In this document: one piece after another, positions 9,097-18,075 of the stretch
Layout: every line of letters starts with the position of its first letter
Numbering within the stretch: the first letter of the stretch is position 1
Assembly: GCF_900100205.1 (NCBI RefSeq)
Contig: NZ_FNEQ01000005.1
Location: forward strand, 124,001-188,000
Source: Duganella sp. OV510
GTDB taxonomy: Bacteria; Pseudomonadota; Gammaproteobacteria; Burkholderiales; Burkholderiaceae_D
Reading direction: 5' to 3'
DNA length: 64,000 nucleotides
Notes under the pieces: model-generated
What the model was told of the DNA's origin: nothing
What the model saw: only the letters and a program-made list of their open reading frames with translations
The model's database searches: none
Made by a program: the position numbers and the translations under genes

Positions 9097-9504
9097 ATGA
9101 AAATCGGAGAACTGGCCGGCCACACCGGCTACACCGTCGAAGCGATACGCCACTATGAACGCGCCGGCCTGCTGCCCAAGCCCGCGCGCACCGCCAGCAA
9201 CTACCGGCACTACGGGCCGCCGCACCTCGAACGGCTGCAATTCATCCGCCATTGCCGCTCGCTGGACATGGCGCTGGATGAGATCCGCACCCTGCTTGCG
9301 GTGCGCGACGCCCCGGACCAAAGCTGCGGCGCGGTCAACGCCATGCTGGACCAGCATATCGCCCAGGTCGGGCAGCGCATTGCCGGGTTGCTTGCGCTGG
9401 AACAGCAACTGAAAGACATCCGCAGCCTGTGCGGCCAGGACCTGGCGGCGCGCGATTGCGCCATCCTGAATTGCCTCGGAACTATTTCCATCCGGCAAGC
9501 GTAA
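9097..9504 (+). CDS. cadR: Cd(II)/Pb(II)-responsive MerR-family regulator
   Basis: A 135-residue MerR protein: winged HTH at the N-terminus (MKIGELAGHTGYTVEAIRHYE), a dimerisation helix, and a metal loop. Cys77 (DQSCGAV), Cys112 (RSLCGQ) and Cys121 are placed as in CadR/PbrR proteins that bind Cd, Pb or Zn. It is divergent from the CDF exporter and probably twists the 19-bp-spaced promoter between them when metal is bound. CadR and PbrR cannot be separated with confidence from sequence alone. Confidence 0.9.
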   Translation: MKIGELAGHTGYTVEAIRHYERAGLLPKPARTASNYRHYGPPHLERLQFIRHCRSLDMALDEIRTLLAVRDAPDQSCGAVNAMLDQHIAQVGQRIAGLLALEQQLKDIRSLCGQDLAARDCAILNCLGTISIRQA

Positions 9505-9593
9505 TCCGGCAGCGGTGTGATGCAACGAACAGAATGCCAGAGGCTGGCGGCCTAGCATGGGGCACTATCCGCCACATTGAATAGGAGTACAGT

Positions 9594-10709
9594 TTGATTA
9601 TTCAACGCTTTCTGGCGCAGTTCAACGAAGTCGACTTCGACGAGCTGCTCGTCGCCGGCGGTGTCGCCGCCCTCACCTTCTGCGCCATCTACGGCATGCT
9701 GCGGCTGCTGCGCAAGCGCCTGTGCCGCCACGACGACGTCGGCCGCACCGAACGCCCGGTCGCCCAGCTACTCAAAGAGACGCTCAACCGCACCAGCATC
9801 CTGGCCATCCTGGCCGTTTCCGTGCTGGTCGGCCTGAAGACGCTCGAACTGCCGCCGCTGTGGGAAGCACGTCTGGGCCATCTGTGGTTCATCGTGCTGG
9901 GCTTCCAGCTGGTGCTGTACTTCGACCGCGCCGCCACGCTGGGCGCGCGGCGCTACTTCCGCAACCATGCGGAGAATCCAGATTCGCCCACCACCGTGGC
10001 CAACACGCTGATGGTCTGGGCGCTGAAGACCACCATCTGGGTGATCTTTTTGCTGGCGGCCTTGTCCAACCTGGGTATCAACGTGACCGCGCTGGTGGCC
10101 AGCCTGGGGATCGGCGGTATCGCGGTGGCGCTGGCGGTGCAGAATGTGCTGGGTGACCTGTTCGCCTCGCTGTCGATCGCGGTCGACAAGCCGTTTGAAG
10201 TGGGCGATTCGATTGCGATCACCAATGTCTCCGGCACGGTGGAGCATGTGGGGCTGAAGACCACACGCATCCGTTCGGACAGTGGTGAACAGATCATCAT
10301 CGGCAATTCCGAGCTGCTGAAGAACGTGGTGCGCAATTACAAGCGCATGCAGACGCGCCGTGTGCAGCTCTCGCTACGCATCAACCCCTCGACGCCGCCC
10401 GAACTGGCGGCCAAAGTGCCGGACGCGCTGAAAGCAGTGATCGAGCGTCAGCCGGATGTGCGTGCCGACCGCGTGCACCTCAAGTCAGTGACCCAGGATG
10501 CGCTGGAATTCGAGCTGGTGTTCTATGTGCTCGATTCCGCCTACGTCAAATACATGAACATCCAGCAGGCGGTGCTGCTGGGCGCACTCGAAGTGTTTGC
10601 AGAACTGGGCGTGGACGCCAATGCACCAACCCGCCGTCTGCTTTTCGAACAGGGCAGCGAAGCGGCCAACGAGGCGGCGCAACCAGAGCGCCGCCTGCGT
10701 AGCCATTAA
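9594..10709 (+). CDS. MscS-family mechanosensitive channel
   Basis: A 371-residue inner-membrane protein with about four N-terminal TM helices, the pore-lining helix (LVASLGIGGIAVALAVQN), and the conserved MscS beta domain (DKPFEVGDSI, GTVEHVGLKTTRIRS, GEQIIIGNS). It opens under membrane tension to release solutes. The start codon is TTG, preceded by AGGAG at 9583-9587. It shares long near-identical motifs with the gene at 57407-58456. Its stop codon shares TTAA with the stop of the convergent gene at 10706. Confidence 0.9.
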   Translation: MIIQRFLAQFNEVDFDELLVAGGVAALTFCAIYGMLRLLRKRLCRHDDVGRTERPVAQLLKETLNRTSILAILAVSVLVGLKTLELPPLWEARLGHLWFIVLGFQLVLYFDRAATLGARRYFRNHAENPDSPTTVANTLMVWALKTTIWVIFLLAALSNLGINVTALVASLGIGGIAVALAVQNVLGDLFASLSIAVDKPFEVGDSIAITNVSGTVEHVGLKTTRIRSDSGEQIIIGNSELLKNVVRNYKRMQTRRVQLSLRINPSTPPELAAKVPDALKAVIERQPDVRADRVHLKSVTQDALEFELVFYVLDSAYVKYMNIQQAVLLGALEVFAELGVDANAPTRRLLFEQGSEAANEAAQPERRLRSH

Positions 10710-11212
10710 GGCTTGAGCTTCTCGTCCTCCGCCTGGGCTTCCTGCATCGCCTGCGGTTCCAGTTCTTCGGCGGAGCGATTCAGGTGGATGAAAATCCCCC
10801 AGGCGGCCAGCAGTACACCGACGCTGCCGACCAGCGCGGCGACGTACAGCAGTTCGCTGGCGTCGTCGTGCACGGCGCGGAACGTGGCGACCAGGCCTTC
10901 AATCGCCAGCGCCACGACCACCACCACGAAGAAGCGCGACAGGAAGCGGCGCACCCGTGTTGGTGCGCTGATGTCGGCGTCGCGCACCACTTCTTCCTCG
11001 ATGATGGTTTCGGCAATCTGCAAGGCCACCACGGCGGCGGCCAGGATGCCGATCGCCTCGATCACTTCCTGTGCGGCGGCCAGACCGCTATCGGCTTGCA
11101 GCGCATGCCAACCCAATTGCGCGCCAACGACGATCAGAAAGATGGCGCCGGCCGTGAATAAAAAGGCGATGGTTGCGTGTACCACGCCAAACGCCAGCAT
11201 CAGTTTTTTCAT
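10706..11212 (-). CDS. four-TM membrane protein of unknown function
   Basis: A 168-residue protein with four hydrophobic segments (residues ~7-35, 50-68, 92-112, 123-145). A conserved-looking acidic patch ETIIEEEVVRD lies between TM2 and TM3, and the C-terminal tail is charged. I do not recognise the family with certainty. SD AGGAGG precedes the ATG. It is convergent with the MscS gene and overlaps its stop by two bases. A role in stress or membrane physiology would be guesswork. Confidence 0.75.
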   Translation of the reverse strand: MKKLMLAFGVVHATIAFLFTAGAIFLIVVGAQLGWHALQADSGLAAAQEVIEAIGILAAAVVALQIAETIIEEEVVRDADISAPTRVRRFLSRFFVVVVVALAIEGLVATFRAVHDDASELLYVAALVGSVGVLLAAWGIFIHLNRSAEELEPQAMQEAQAEDEKLKP

Positions 11213-11355
11213 TGTTGATACCCTCCTATTGATGACGGCTGATTGTAGGGCGCACGTCCGGCGCCGATTGTGCGCCAGCGAACAGTAAAAATTTTTACAA
11301 TCGCGAAGTTATCAAATTATTAATGATCATCTGCTGGCGTACGCCGACATGCCGA

Positions 11356-12540
11356 TTAGCCCGATTTGCCGTCCACGCGGACACGCGTCAGGTAAGGCAC
11401 ATAGACGATGGCATAGGTGATGAAGGCCGCTGCCCACAGTCCGGCGCTGGCCATCAGCACCACGCCTTGTGTGGTATCGAAGCCCAGTGCCGACGCCACG
11501 CGGGCCACGGCACTCAACTGGATCATGGTGAACATCGCGCGTTCAGCCGGACCGGCTTTCAGCGGACGGCCGGTGTGACCCAGCGTGGTGCGGGTCATCA
11601 TGCCAAGGATCAGGCCAGCCATCGAGCCGACCGTCAGCGCGTGGAAGCCGGCGCTGGCGCTCACCAGTCCCCAGCGCGACAGCACCAGCAGCACAAAGCC
11701 GGCGGCGATCCATGCATACGACAGGTGCATGATCCACAGCAGCGGCACCGCGAAGGTGCGCAAGGCCTGCCAGCGATACAGCCGCACCAGCACCAGTGTC
11801 GCGGCAGCCAGCGCCACCGGCGCAAACAGCCATTTTGGCGCTTGCGCCACCCAGCATAGCGCCGACAAGGCCAGCAGGCCAAGCGAGGCCTTGTCCACCT
11901 TCGGCTGCACCAGCGGCGTGGCGCCAGGCGCGCCGTTACGCGTGAACATCGGGATGATGCGCGTGCCGATGGCCGCTTCCATCATCACGATGACCAGGAT
12001 CGCCGCCTCCACCGGTGCGGCCGGCGCTACCGCCAGCCAGCCCAGCGCAATCGCATGGAATACCGCGTTGGCAATCGCCATCAGGACCAGCAGGCCGACC
12101 AGGAAGTAGTTGCGCTTGTTGTTCGCCTTCTGCATCACACGGAACAGCGGCCAGGCGGCAAACGGCAGGAACAGCCAGTCGATGGCGGCGGCGGCCAGCG
12201 GTGGCGCGACCAGCATCGCCACACGGCCGGCCAGCCACAAGGCCACCAGTGCGGCGAGGTGCCCGCGCACCGGCGTCCAGAAGCCGGTCCAGTTGTAGCC
12301 GGCGGTGTAAAGGAAGCCCACTACCACGGCCGCCGCCATGCCGAACACCATCTCGTGAATGTGCCACATATAGCCAACATTCAGACCTTGTGGAAGCCAG
12401 CCAAAATATTGCAGCATCCACAGCGGAATCGCCAGCGCGGCGAAAATGGCGGCCACCATGTAGAACGGACGGAAACCCAGGCGCCATAAAGGATGGCCGG
12501 CTTTTGCGGTCGCTGGTTCGTCGATGCGTAGCAGTGTCAT
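11356..12540 (-). CDS. nnrS: NnrS family heme/copper membrane protein
   Basis: A 394-residue protein with about twelve TM helices and NnrS signatures: WRLGFRPFYM at the N-terminus, WHIHEMVFGM with two histidines, and TRTTLGHTGRPL near residue 320. NnrS proteins are linked to nitrosative stress tolerance and to protection of iron pools from dinitrosyl-iron formation. The start at 12540 has SD GGAAA; an upstream in-frame ATG lacks support. An FNR/Dnr-like box lies 76 bp upstream. The position beside the narL end fits the NO-handling theme of the region. Confidence 0.9.
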   Translation of the reverse strand: MTLLRIDEPATAKAGHPLWRLGFRPFYMVAAIFAALAIPLWMLQYFGWLPQGLNVGYMWHIHEMVFGMAAAVVVGFLYTAGYNWTGFWTPVRGHLAALVALWLAGRVAMLVAPPLAAAAIDWLFLPFAAWPLFRVMQKANNKRNYFLVGLLVLMAIANAVFHAIALGWLAVAPAAPVEAAILVIVMMEAAIGTRIIPMFTRNGAPGATPLVQPKVDKASLGLLALSALCWVAQAPKWLFAPVALAAATLVLVRLYRWQALRTFAVPLLWIMHLSYAWIAAGFVLLVLSRWGLVSASAGFHALTVGSMAGLILGMMTRTTLGHTGRPLKAGPAERAMFTMIQLSAVARVASALGFDTTQGVVLMASAGLWAAAFITYAIVYVPYLTRVRVDGKSG

Positions 12541-12615
12541 GATTCGTTTCCTTTGAAAGTACACCCGTATTTTCTGCGCTGCGCGCGCACGAGTGAAGAG
12601 GCACGCCCGATATTC

Positions 12616-12629
12616 ATAACCTGGATCAA
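12616..12629. promoter_or_regulatory. FNR/Dnr-like box between nnrS and the HMA-like gene
   Basis: The sequence ATAACCTGGATCAA has a perfect ATCAA half-site and a weak left half, and is followed by GAAA as in the boxes at 31112 and 36835. It is 76 bp from nnrS and 82 bp from the divergent small gene, so it could serve either. I saw no clear -10 for nnrS; TATCGT at 12646-12651 could serve the plus-strand gene. Confidence 0.55.
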
Positions 12630-12710
12630 GAAACTCGCAATTGCCTATCGTGGCGGTGCGCTGGCTGCGCTAGGCTATGACTGTTGCGACATTATTTTGA
12701 AAGGACTGTC

Positions 12711-12974
12711 ATGCAAACCGCTGTACTGAATATCGATGGCATGAATGGCGAAGCTTGCGCCGATAAAATCACCGAACTGCTGCGCAGCATGGATGGCGTC
12801 AGCGACGTTCGCGTCTCGCTGCTGGACGGTCTGGCCAGCGTGCAGCTGGACGAATCGCGCGTTTCGCCACGCATGCTGACCATGGGCCTGGCCGCCGCCG
12901 GCTACCCTGCCGCGCCGCGCGCCGAACAAGCGGGCGGTTGCTGCGGTGGCTGCTGCGGCGGTGGTGGTAACTAA
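12711..12974 (+). CDS. HMA-fold small protein with degenerate metal motif
   Basis: An 87-residue protein, mostly one heavy-metal-associated ferredoxin-like domain. The usual GMTCxxC loop is GMNGEAC here: the first metal cysteine is Gly13 and only Cys16 remains. The tail is rich in Cys and Gly (GGCCGGCCGGGG), which might bind metal instead. The start is supported by the SD AAAGGA. It is divergent from nnrS, sharing an FNR-like box, and convergent with narL. A role in copper or NO stress is inference from context. Confidence 0.7.
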   Translation: MQTAVLNIDGMNGEACADKITELLRSMDGVSDVRVSLLDGLASVQLDESRVSPRMLTMGLAAAGYPAAPRAEQAGGCCGGCCGGGGN

Positions 12975-12992
12975 GATCTGATACGCGACGCC

Positions 12993-13649
12993 CTAGGCGC
13001 CGTTCTGCCTGCGGTGTTCAACCGCATACACAGCCGCTTGTACGCGGCTGCTTAGTTTCAGCTTCTTCAATACGCTCTGCACGTGGATCTTCACCGTGCT
13101 TTCCGCCAGGTCCAGGATGCGGGCGATGCCCTTGTTGCTCTCGCCACGCGCCAGGCAATCGAGGATTTCACGTTCACGCGGCGTCAGCTTGTCCAGTTCG
13201 GAGGCGGCCGGGGGCATACTGGCGCTTTGCAACTGCGCCACCAGCTTGGCCGTCATCGCTTCCGCCACCACGGTTTCGCCGGCGGCGGCGCGGCGGATGG
13301 CGCGCGTCAGGTAGTCGGTGTCGATATTTTTCAGCAGGTAGCCGCTGGCGCCAGCCTTCAGCGCTGTGCTCAGGTCTTCGGCGTCTTCCGATACGGTCAG
13401 CATCACGATCGCGCTTTCCGGGCTGTCCTGGCGCATCAGTTGCAGCGTCTCGACGCCGGACATGCCTGGCATGTTCAGGTCCAGCAGGATCACCTGCGGT
13501 TTCAGTTGCTGCGCGCGTTTCACGCCCTCGAAGCCGTCGGCAGCCTCGCCCACCACGGTAAATTCCGGATTGCGCTGCAACAGCGAGCGTATGCCGCTGC
13601 GAAACAGCGTGTGATCGTCGACCAGCAGGACGGTGATAGTGTCTTCCAT
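12993..13649 (-). CDS. narL: nitrate/nitrite response regulator NarL
   Basis: A 218-residue response regulator: receiver with acidic pocket Asp11/Asp12, phosphoacceptor Asp57 (ILLDLNMPGMSG) and Lys107, then a LuxR-type HTH from about residue 150 (LTPREREILDCLARG through TVKIHVQSVLKKL). It follows narX by 12 bp at the end of the narGHJI operon, which makes the NarL assignment strong. It likely activates nar and narK transcription when nitrate is present. Confidence 0.92.
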   Translation of the reverse strand: MEDTITVLLVDDHTLFRSGIRSLLQRNPEFTVVGEAADGFEGVKRAQQLKPQVILLDLNMPGMSGVETLQLMRQDSPESAIVMLTVSEDAEDLSTALKAGASGYLLKNIDTDYLTRAIRRAAAGETVVAEAMTAKLVAQLQSASMPPAASELDKLTPREREILDCLARGESNKGIARILDLAESTVKIHVQSVLKKLKLSSRVQAAVYAVEHRRQNGA

Positions 13650-13661
13650 ATTTTTCCTTAT

Positions 13662-15608
13662 CTATGCAGCACGGCGTTGTGCGCGCGGCAGGTGCAGCAC
13701 CACCTCGGTGCCCTCGCCCTGCTGCGACTTCAGCTCCAGCTGCGCGTCGATGCGTTGTGCACGCTCGCGCATGATGTTGATGCCGACGTGTGCATCGCCC
13801 AGCGTTTGCAGCTTCTGCACGTCGAAGCCGTGGCCATTATCCTTGACGCTCAGCGTGAAATCCTGCTCGTCCGCCAGGCGTATCTGCACGCGGCTGGCCG
13901 AGGCGTGCTTGCGTACGTTCGACAGCGCTTCCTGCACGATGAACAGCAGCTGCAACTGGTGTTCGCGCGGGAATGGCGCACCGTCGCTGTCAGCGTCAAA
14001 GTCTACCGCGATGCCGCTCTGACGGCGGAACTTGTCGATCACCGTCTCCAGCGACGACACCAGCGTTCCCTCCTGCAGGCGGGTGCGGAAATTGTGCAGC
14101 AGCTCGCGCACATCCTGATAGCTTTCGTCGACACCGGCGCGCAGCATCGGCACGATGCTCTCCACCTCATCGATGCGCTGCTGCTTGAGCGACTGCTCCA
14201 GCATCTGCACCTGAAGGTTAAGGAAGTTGAGGCCTTGCGCAATACTGTCGTGCAGCCCTTGCGCCACCAGGTTGCGCTCTTCCGAGATGGCCAGTTCGCG
14301 CTCGCGTACTTGCAAGCGCTGGTTCTCGATGGCGGTGCCGAGCAGCTGGCCCAGCGTCTCAAGCAGCGCGGTTTGCGCGACGGTGAACACGGTCGTCTTG
14401 CGGAAGTGCAGATTGAAGAAGCCGAGATACTGGCGCTGCGCGAAAATGTGGAAAATCGAAATCGTCGAAAATCCTTCGCGATGGCACTTCAGGTTATGCG
14501 TGTCTGCGCGGCGGCGCAGGTCATGGATCACCGCCAGCTTGCTGACCACCGCTTCGCCGCACAGGCAATCACCGACTTTCAGGCAGCGTTCGGATTCCAC
14601 CAGTTCCGCCGATATGCCGCGATGCACCAGCATGTGGATATTGTTGCGGTTCGGATCCAGCACCCGCACCGAGCCGCCATCAGCGCCGAAGTAATCGCTG
14701 ATGCGTTGCAGAAAACCGTGGCACATCGCCTCCGCCGATTGCGGCTGCTGCAGGAAGGATGCGCTGTCATACAACAGCGCCAGCTCCTTGTTCTGCTGCT
14801 CCAGCTCCGAGGTCTTGGTATGTACGCGTTGCTCAAGGTTGGTATAGGAGTCCTGCAACTTGTCGGCCATCTGGTTGTAGCCGCGTGCCAGCATGCCGAA
14901 TTCGTCATTGCTGTTGACCGGCAGGCGCACGCTGAAATCCTTCTCGCGCATGCGATCCAGGCCACCCTGCAAGCGCGTCACCGGCACCACGATCATGTCG
15001 AACAGCAGGTAGATGATGCTGACCGTGCCGACCAGCGCGAGGCCTAGCAGCGTCAGTTGCGAGGCGCGCAGCCAGAAAGTGCGGTTCTCGCTGTCGCGCT
15101 CGATGCGCTGCACCAGGTGGTCGACGCGCAGCACAAAGCGTTCTGCCAGCTGCTGCGCAGCGTAGGAGGCGGAAGCAGGCGTGGTGGCAGGTGCATCCGG
15201 TGCCAGCAGACTCTCCACCTGCGGCACCAGTTGCGTGCGCCATTCGCTTTGCACCTCGCTATACACATTGCGGATGGCGGAAGTCGGCGGCAGGAATAGC
15301 GGCCGCTGTGGATCGCCATGCTGTAGCAGCAGCAAAGTGCCATTGATGCGCTGTATTTGAGCACGCACGCCCTCCACCGCCCTGGTGTGATCGGAGCCAT
15401 CGGACAGGCGGCCAGCCAGCATCGCCAGCTTGTAGCTCTCCATGCGCAAGCTGCCGGCAACGTTGATGGCGGCGGCACTGCCTTCCAGCTGCCATGACAG
15501 CAGCAGCGTCGAACCGATCACCAGCAGAGCGATGGCCAGAAAACCCAGCAGCAGCCCGACGATGCGTGTCGACAGCTTTTGCCAGCTCGCGAACAGGGTC
15601 TGTTTCAA
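13662..15608 (-). CDS. narX: nitrate/nitrite sensor histidine kinase NarX
   Basis: About 648 residues. TM1 is followed by the nitrate-binding P-box (NVAGSLRMESYKLA), a periplasmic four-helix region, TM2 (LTLLGLALVGTVSIIYLLF), HAMP, a GAF-like cysteine-containing central module, and a HisKA_3 domain (phosphoacceptor His in AQGLHDSIAQGLN) with HATPase (DNGHGFD). The TTG at 15608 has the SD GGAGAG. An in-frame ATG at 15644 lies over a TATACT motif and has no SD, so I prefer the TTG. It pairs with narL just downstream. Confidence 0.9.
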   Translation of the reverse strand: MKQTLFASWQKLSTRIVGLLLGFLAIALLVIGSTLLLSWQLEGSAAAINVAGSLRMESYKLAMLAGRLSDGSDHTRAVEGVRAQIQRINGTLLLLQHGDPQRPLFLPPTSAIRNVYSEVQSEWRTQLVPQVESLLAPDAPATTPASASYAAQQLAERFVLRVDHLVQRIERDSENRTFWLRASQLTLLGLALVGTVSIIYLLFDMIVVPVTRLQGGLDRMREKDFSVRLPVNSNDEFGMLARGYNQMADKLQDSYTNLEQRVHTKTSELEQQNKELALLYDSASFLQQPQSAEAMCHGFLQRISDYFGADGGSVRVLDPNRNNIHMLVHRGISAELVESERCLKVGDCLCGEAVVSKLAVIHDLRRRADTHNLKCHREGFSTISIFHIFAQRQYLGFFNLHFRKTTVFTVAQTALLETLGQLLGTAIENQRLQVRERELAISEERNLVAQGLHDSIAQGLNFLNLQVQMLEQSLKQQRIDEVESIVPMLRAGVDESYQDVRELLHNFRTRLQEGTLVSSLETVIDKFRRQSGIAVDFDADSDGAPFPREHQLQLLFIVQEALSNVRKHASASRVQIRLADEQDFTLSVKDNGHGFDVQKLQTLGDAHVGINIMRERAQRIDAQLELKSQQGEGTEVVLHLPRAQRRAA

Positions 15609-15650
15609 GGGATCTCTCCGTGTTTGTACAGCGCTAGTATACACCGCTGC

Positions 15651-16625
15651 TCAGCCGCCAGTTTGCGACATGAAGCGGATAATCTTCTCCGGTTGGCGGT
15701 TAAAATCGTGTTCCTGCGGCTTGAGTTCTATCGCTGCCCTGATCGCCTGTTCCAGCTCGGCGTCGCTGGCGCCGCCGCGCAGCAAGGGGCGCAGCGGATA
15801 CTGCTGTTCCTGGCCGAGACACAGGTACAACGTGCCGTCCACCGACAGCCGCACGCGGTTGCAGGTAGCGCAGAAGTGCTGCGACATCGGCGTAATGTAG
15901 CCGATGCTGGCCTTGCCATCCGCCGTGGTCCAGTAGCGCGCAGGCCCGCCACCCAGTTCCAGTGCCTGCGGTTTCAGGTTGAACTTCTCGGCCAGGCGCC
16001 GCTGCACCGGTGCCAGATTGAGGTAGGAAGTATTCTGCCCCGTCTCGCCCATCGGCATGACTTCGATCAGGCGCAGCATGAATTCCTGCTCGATGCAGAA
16101 GGCGGCCATGGCGTCGATTTCAGCGTCGTTCACACCGCGCATCGCCACCATATTGATCTTGACCGGCGCCAGGCCAGCCTCCCTGGCAGCTTGCAGGCCT
16201 TGCAGCACGACAGGCAGGCAGTCGCGCCCCGTAATGTTGGCCATGCAGTCGCGGTCCAGCGTATCAAGGCTGACGTTGACGCGGCTGACGCCGGCCGCCT
16301 TCAGTGCTTCGGCATGGCGCGCCAGCCGGGTGCCGTTGGTCGACAGCGACAAGTCGCGGATGCCGGGCAGCGACGACAGCCGCGAGGCCAGTTGCGGGAT
16401 ATTGCGGCGGGTCAGTGGCTCGCCGCCGGTCAGCCGCACGCGCGATGTGCCCAGCCGTGCGAAGGCGCCGACCACGCGCTCGATTTCAGCGAAGGTCAGC
16501 CAGTCCGGCGGATCTTCGTAGCCCTTGAAGTCCTTGGGCATGCAGTAGGTGCAGCGCAGATCGCAGCGATCTGTCACCGACACCCGCAGATAGTCGATTG
16601 ATCGACCAAAACGGTCGCTTAACAT
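15651..16625 (-). CDS. moaA: GTP 3',8-cyclase MoaA
   Basis: A 324-residue radical SAM enzyme starting molybdenum cofactor synthesis from GTP. The SAM cluster motif is CDLRCTYC (Cys21, Cys25, Cys28). The C-terminal cluster includes FCATCNRVRLS plus a later Cys (YLCLGQ), and the protein ends in the double glycine needed for catalysis (SQTGG). Its start overlaps the ppiC stop as TAATG. Placement in the nar operon ensures cofactor supply for NarG. Confidence 0.95.
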   Translation of the reverse strand: MLSDRFGRSIDYLRVSVTDRCDLRCTYCMPKDFKGYEDPPDWLTFAEIERVVGAFARLGTSRVRLTGGEPLTRRNIPQLASRLSSLPGIRDLSLSTNGTRLARHAEALKAAGVSRVNVSLDTLDRDCMANITGRDCLPVVLQGLQAAREAGLAPVKINMVAMRGVNDAEIDAMAAFCIEQEFMLRLIEVMPMGETGQNTSYLNLAPVQRRLAEKFNLKPQALELGGGPARYWTTADGKASIGYITPMSQHFCATCNRVRLSVDGTLYLCLGQEQQYPLRPLLRGGASDAELEQAIRAAIELKPQEHDFNRQPEKIIRFMSQTGG

Positions 16626-17371
16626 TATTGCACCAGTGGCGTATCCGCCCCTTCAAGTTCAACGCCTTCGATGTCGGCGCGGCCGACCAGGATGTGCAGG
16701 TACTGGTGCAGCGCACGCTGCCACGACTGGCGTCGCAGCTCGTCCGCAATCTGCGCGCGGACGGTGGCAAACGGGATCACCTCCCCCGCCACGCGCCGCT
16801 GCGCCTGGACGATGTGCAGGCCGAAGCGCGTTTCCAGCAGGCGTCCGGACAATTCGCCCGGCTGCAAGCGGAACAGCAGTTCGTCGAATTCCGGTACGCA
16901 CTGGCCACGCGCCAGTTGCCCCAGGCTGCCGCCGACTGCCCCGGATGGACAGTTGGAATACTGGCCGGCCAGTTCGGCGAAGCGCTCTGGCTGCGCCTGC
17001 AGCTCGGCCAGGATGGCTTCCGCTGTCTGCCGCAGCAGGTCCAGCGGCGCCGCTGGCGTCACCTGGAACAGGATGTGGCGCGCTTCCACCAGATCGCCGC
17101 TGCGGAAGCGGTCGGCCTGGGACAGGTAGTAGCGCAGGCAGGCCTCCTCGTCCGCCTCGGGCACTGTCACCTCACGGGCAAACAGTGCTTCGATGCGGTC
17201 ATCGTCGCTGTTGCCGGAGATGTCCAGCCGCGCCGCCTCGTCCAGCAGCACGCGGCGCAGCACCACTTCATGCACCGCCTCGCGCAGCGGGTTCTTCGCC
17301 TGCTGGTGATGTGCGATTTCCGCTTCGATGGCGCTATCGTTGATATCCACGCCGTTGACTGCGATGCCCAT
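16625..17371 (-). CDS. PpiC-type peptidyl-prolyl isomerase of the nar operon (NarM-like)
   Basis: A 248-residue protein with an N-terminal helical chaperone region and a parvulin domain at residues ~110-215 (VEARHILFQV, YSNCPSGAVGGSLG, ETRFGLHIVQ). No signal peptide is visible, so it probably acts in the cytoplasm. Its place between narI and moaA matches foldases found in nar operons of other proteobacteria, where a role in nitrate reductase maturation is proposed. The start has the SD GGAG. Confidence 0.85.
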   Translation of the reverse strand: MGIAVNGVDINDSAIEAEIAHHQQAKNPLREAVHEVVLRRVLLDEAARLDISGNSDDDRIEALFAREVTVPEADEEACLRYYLSQADRFRSGDLVEARHILFQVTPAAPLDLLRQTAEAILAELQAQPERFAELAGQYSNCPSGAVGGSLGQLARGQCVPEFDELLFRLQPGELSGRLLETRFGLHIVQAQRRVAGEVIPFATVRAQIADELRRQSWQRALHQYLHILVGRADIEGVELEGADTPLVQ

Positions 17372-17381
17372 GATGTTCTCC

Positions 17382-18065
17382 TTAGCGCGAACGCACCAGT
17401 TGATAAGCGCGGGCCAGGTAGGTGACCGCACCGAAGCCGCTCCAGATGTGCACCAGGCGGGTGAACGGGAAGATGACAAACAGCGACATGCCCATGAACA
17501 GGTGCAGCTTGAAGATCAGCGGCGCACCTTCGATGAAGCCGGCGGCGTCGCCACGGAAGGTAACGATGTGCTGGGCCCAGGTCATCAGCAGCACCATCAT
17601 GTGACCGTCCATGTGACCGGCCGAGACGAAGATCGACGACAGGCCAAGCAGCAGCGTCGCCAGAATCCACAACAGCACGATCTTGTCCTTGAACGTGGTC
17701 TGGGCGCGAACGCGGTCATTGCTGAAGCGGCGCGCCAGCAACATCAGGAGGCCCAGCAGGCACATGGAACCCATGATGCCACCGGCAGTCATCGCCACCA
17801 GCTGCTTGACAGTGTGGCTGACACCCAGCGCATCCCACACCCACACAGGCGTCAGCAGGCCGGCAGCGTGGCCGAAGAACAGGCCCAGGATACCGACGTG
17901 GAACAGCGGGCTGCCAAGGCGCAGCATGCCGGTGTTAAGCGTCTGGCTGGACTCCGACTTCCAGGTGTACTGCTCGCGGTCGAAGCGTATCAGGCTACCC
18001 AGGAAGAAGATCGCCAGTGCGAGGTACGGGTAGATCCCGAACAGGAATTGATTCAGATAGTTCAT
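17382..18065 (-). CDS. narI: respiratory nitrate reductase gamma subunit (cytochrome b)
   Basis: A 227-residue membrane subunit with five TM helices and the heme-ligand histidines on TM2 and TM5 (including SPLFHVGILGLFFGH and RLVHIWSGF). It takes electrons from quinol and passes them to NarH. The start MNYLNQFLFG lies 10 bp after the narJ stop; the longer in-frame extension is narJ antiframe and is rejected. It is the fourth gene of narGHJI. Confidence 0.95.
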   Translation of the reverse strand: MNYLNQFLFGIYPYLALAIFFLGSLIRFDREQYTWKSESSQTLNTGMLRLGSPLFHVGILGLFFGHAAGLLTPVWVWDALGVSHTVKQLVAMTAGGIMGSMCLLGLLMLLARRFSNDRVRAQTTFKDKIVLLWILATLLLGLSSIFVSAGHMDGHMMVLLMTWAQHIVTFRGDAAGFIEGAPLIFKLHLFMGMSLFVIFPFTRLVHIWSGFGAVTYLARAYQLVRSR

Positions 18066-18075
18066 GGCTCCTCCT

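Noticed and set aside
15608..15644. ATG start of narX at 15644
   Set aside because: It overlaps a TATACT motif and lacks a ribosome-binding site, whereas TTG at 15608 follows GGAGAG. Not fully excluded.
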